Source: Litchfieldella rifensis
Lineage (GTDB): Bacteria; Pseudomonadota; Gammaproteobacteria; Pseudomonadales; Halomonadaceae
Reading direction: 5' to 3'
DNA: 64,000 nt
Assembly (NCBI RefSeq): GCF_042646605.1
Contig: NZ_JBHRUG010000017.1
Coordinates: 310,001-374,000, forward strand
Shown here: positions 63,810-64,000 of the stretch, in pieces
Numbering within the stretch: position 1 is the first letter of the stretch
Layout: each line of letters begins with the position of its first letter
Notes under the pieces: model-generated
What the model was told of the DNA's origin: nothing
What the model saw: the letters and a program-made list of their open reading frames with translations, nothing else
Database searches by the model: none
Translations under genes and position numbers: made by a program

Positions 63810-64000
63810 TCAGGTAGTGCGTGGCGCCGGCAACAGTTCACGGTCGCGACTGATCCACCAGGCCAGCAGAATGGCCGGGACCCCCAGTACCGAGGCCAGC
63901 ACGAAGAAGGCCATATAACCTTCTGCCGCCACCACCATCCCGGAAAAGCCGCCGATGAACTTGCCGGGCAGGGTCATCAAGGATGAGAACAGCGCATACT
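63810..64000 (-). CDS. AmpG-like major facilitator transporter, C-terminal part
   Basis: The final 63 codons run to the right edge; the stop (TGA) is at 63812-63810. The translation reads YALFSSLMTLPGKFIGGFSG, then MVVAAEGYMAFFVLASVLGV and PAILLAWWISRDRELLP, with the last two TM segments. YALFSSLMTLPGKFIGGFSG matches AmpG, the muropeptide permease, but only this piece is visible, so other members of the family cannot be excluded. Confidence 0.7.
   Translation of the reverse strand, partial: YALFSSLMTLPGKFIGGFSGMVVAAEGYMAFFVLASVLGVPAILLAWWISRDRELLPAPRTT

Overview
The window is a dense, GC-rich chromosomal segment (60-odd percent GC by eye) from a gammaproteobacterium. Gene order (rpoE/algU-mucA-mucB-rseC-mucD-lepA-lepB-rnc-era-recO-pdxJ-acpS, and cysM-rlmD-relA-mazG) and protein similarity point to Oceanospirillales, most likely a Halomonadaceae species (Halomonas/Chromohalobacter type) with Pseudomonas as a more distant relative. 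This assignment comes from remembered family sequences, not from a search. I see no rRNA, tRNA, CRISPR, insertion sequence or prophage.

Layout. 1-9.2 kb: end of mltG, then tmk-holB-pilZ-tatD-DUF1285-UvrD-like helicase-sseA as one tight run, followed by a wbpB/wbpE amino-sugar pair. 9.2-13.2 kb: divergent electron-transfer-flavoprotein genes (etfD against etfBA), a shared 400-base control region, a decayed copy of the etfA 3' end, and a terminator. 13.2-18.3 kb: a second-type TonB energising operon (DUF3450, TtpC, ExbB2, ExbD2, TonB2, TPR protein) behind a Fur-box-like site. 18.3-24.2 kb: xthA plus a small basic protein, rhlB, dinG and a DAHP synthase. 24.5-35.4 kb: envelope-stress operon, then translation, secretion, RNA processing, recO, pdxJ and acpS. 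35.4-46.4 kb: a BarA/GacS sensor kinase (reverse), cysM-rlmD-relA-mazG and ppc. 46.4-51.9 kb: a lipid A glycosylation module (GT2, LABN protein, GT39/ArnT-like) divergent from a PmrA/QseB-type two-component system, with PmrA-type boxes between them and another upstream of a small membrane gene next to ppc. 51.9-55.7 kb: 1-Cys peroxiredoxin with a MerR-type promoter, an ethylbenzene-dehydrogenase-type heme protein with a DUF2231 membrane partner, and a divergent UbiA/MenA-like prenyltransferase with an FNR/Anr-type site. 55.7-64 kb: panE-topB, an ABC1 kinase, a large two-TM protein I do not recognise, a SEC-C/TPR protein, and the end of an AmpG-like transporter.

Themes. Most genes are housekeeping. 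The accessory interest lies in envelope remodelling (lipid A module, TonB2 system, wbpBE, AlgU regulon) and in a small redox cluster at 52-55.7 kb whose control sites suggest response to oxygen and oxidative or metal stress. Several intergenic signals (etfA remnant, nine-copy heptanucleotide array upstream of recO, three PmrA-type boxes, a terminator inside the 3' end of the kinase gene) are not explained by the genes alone.
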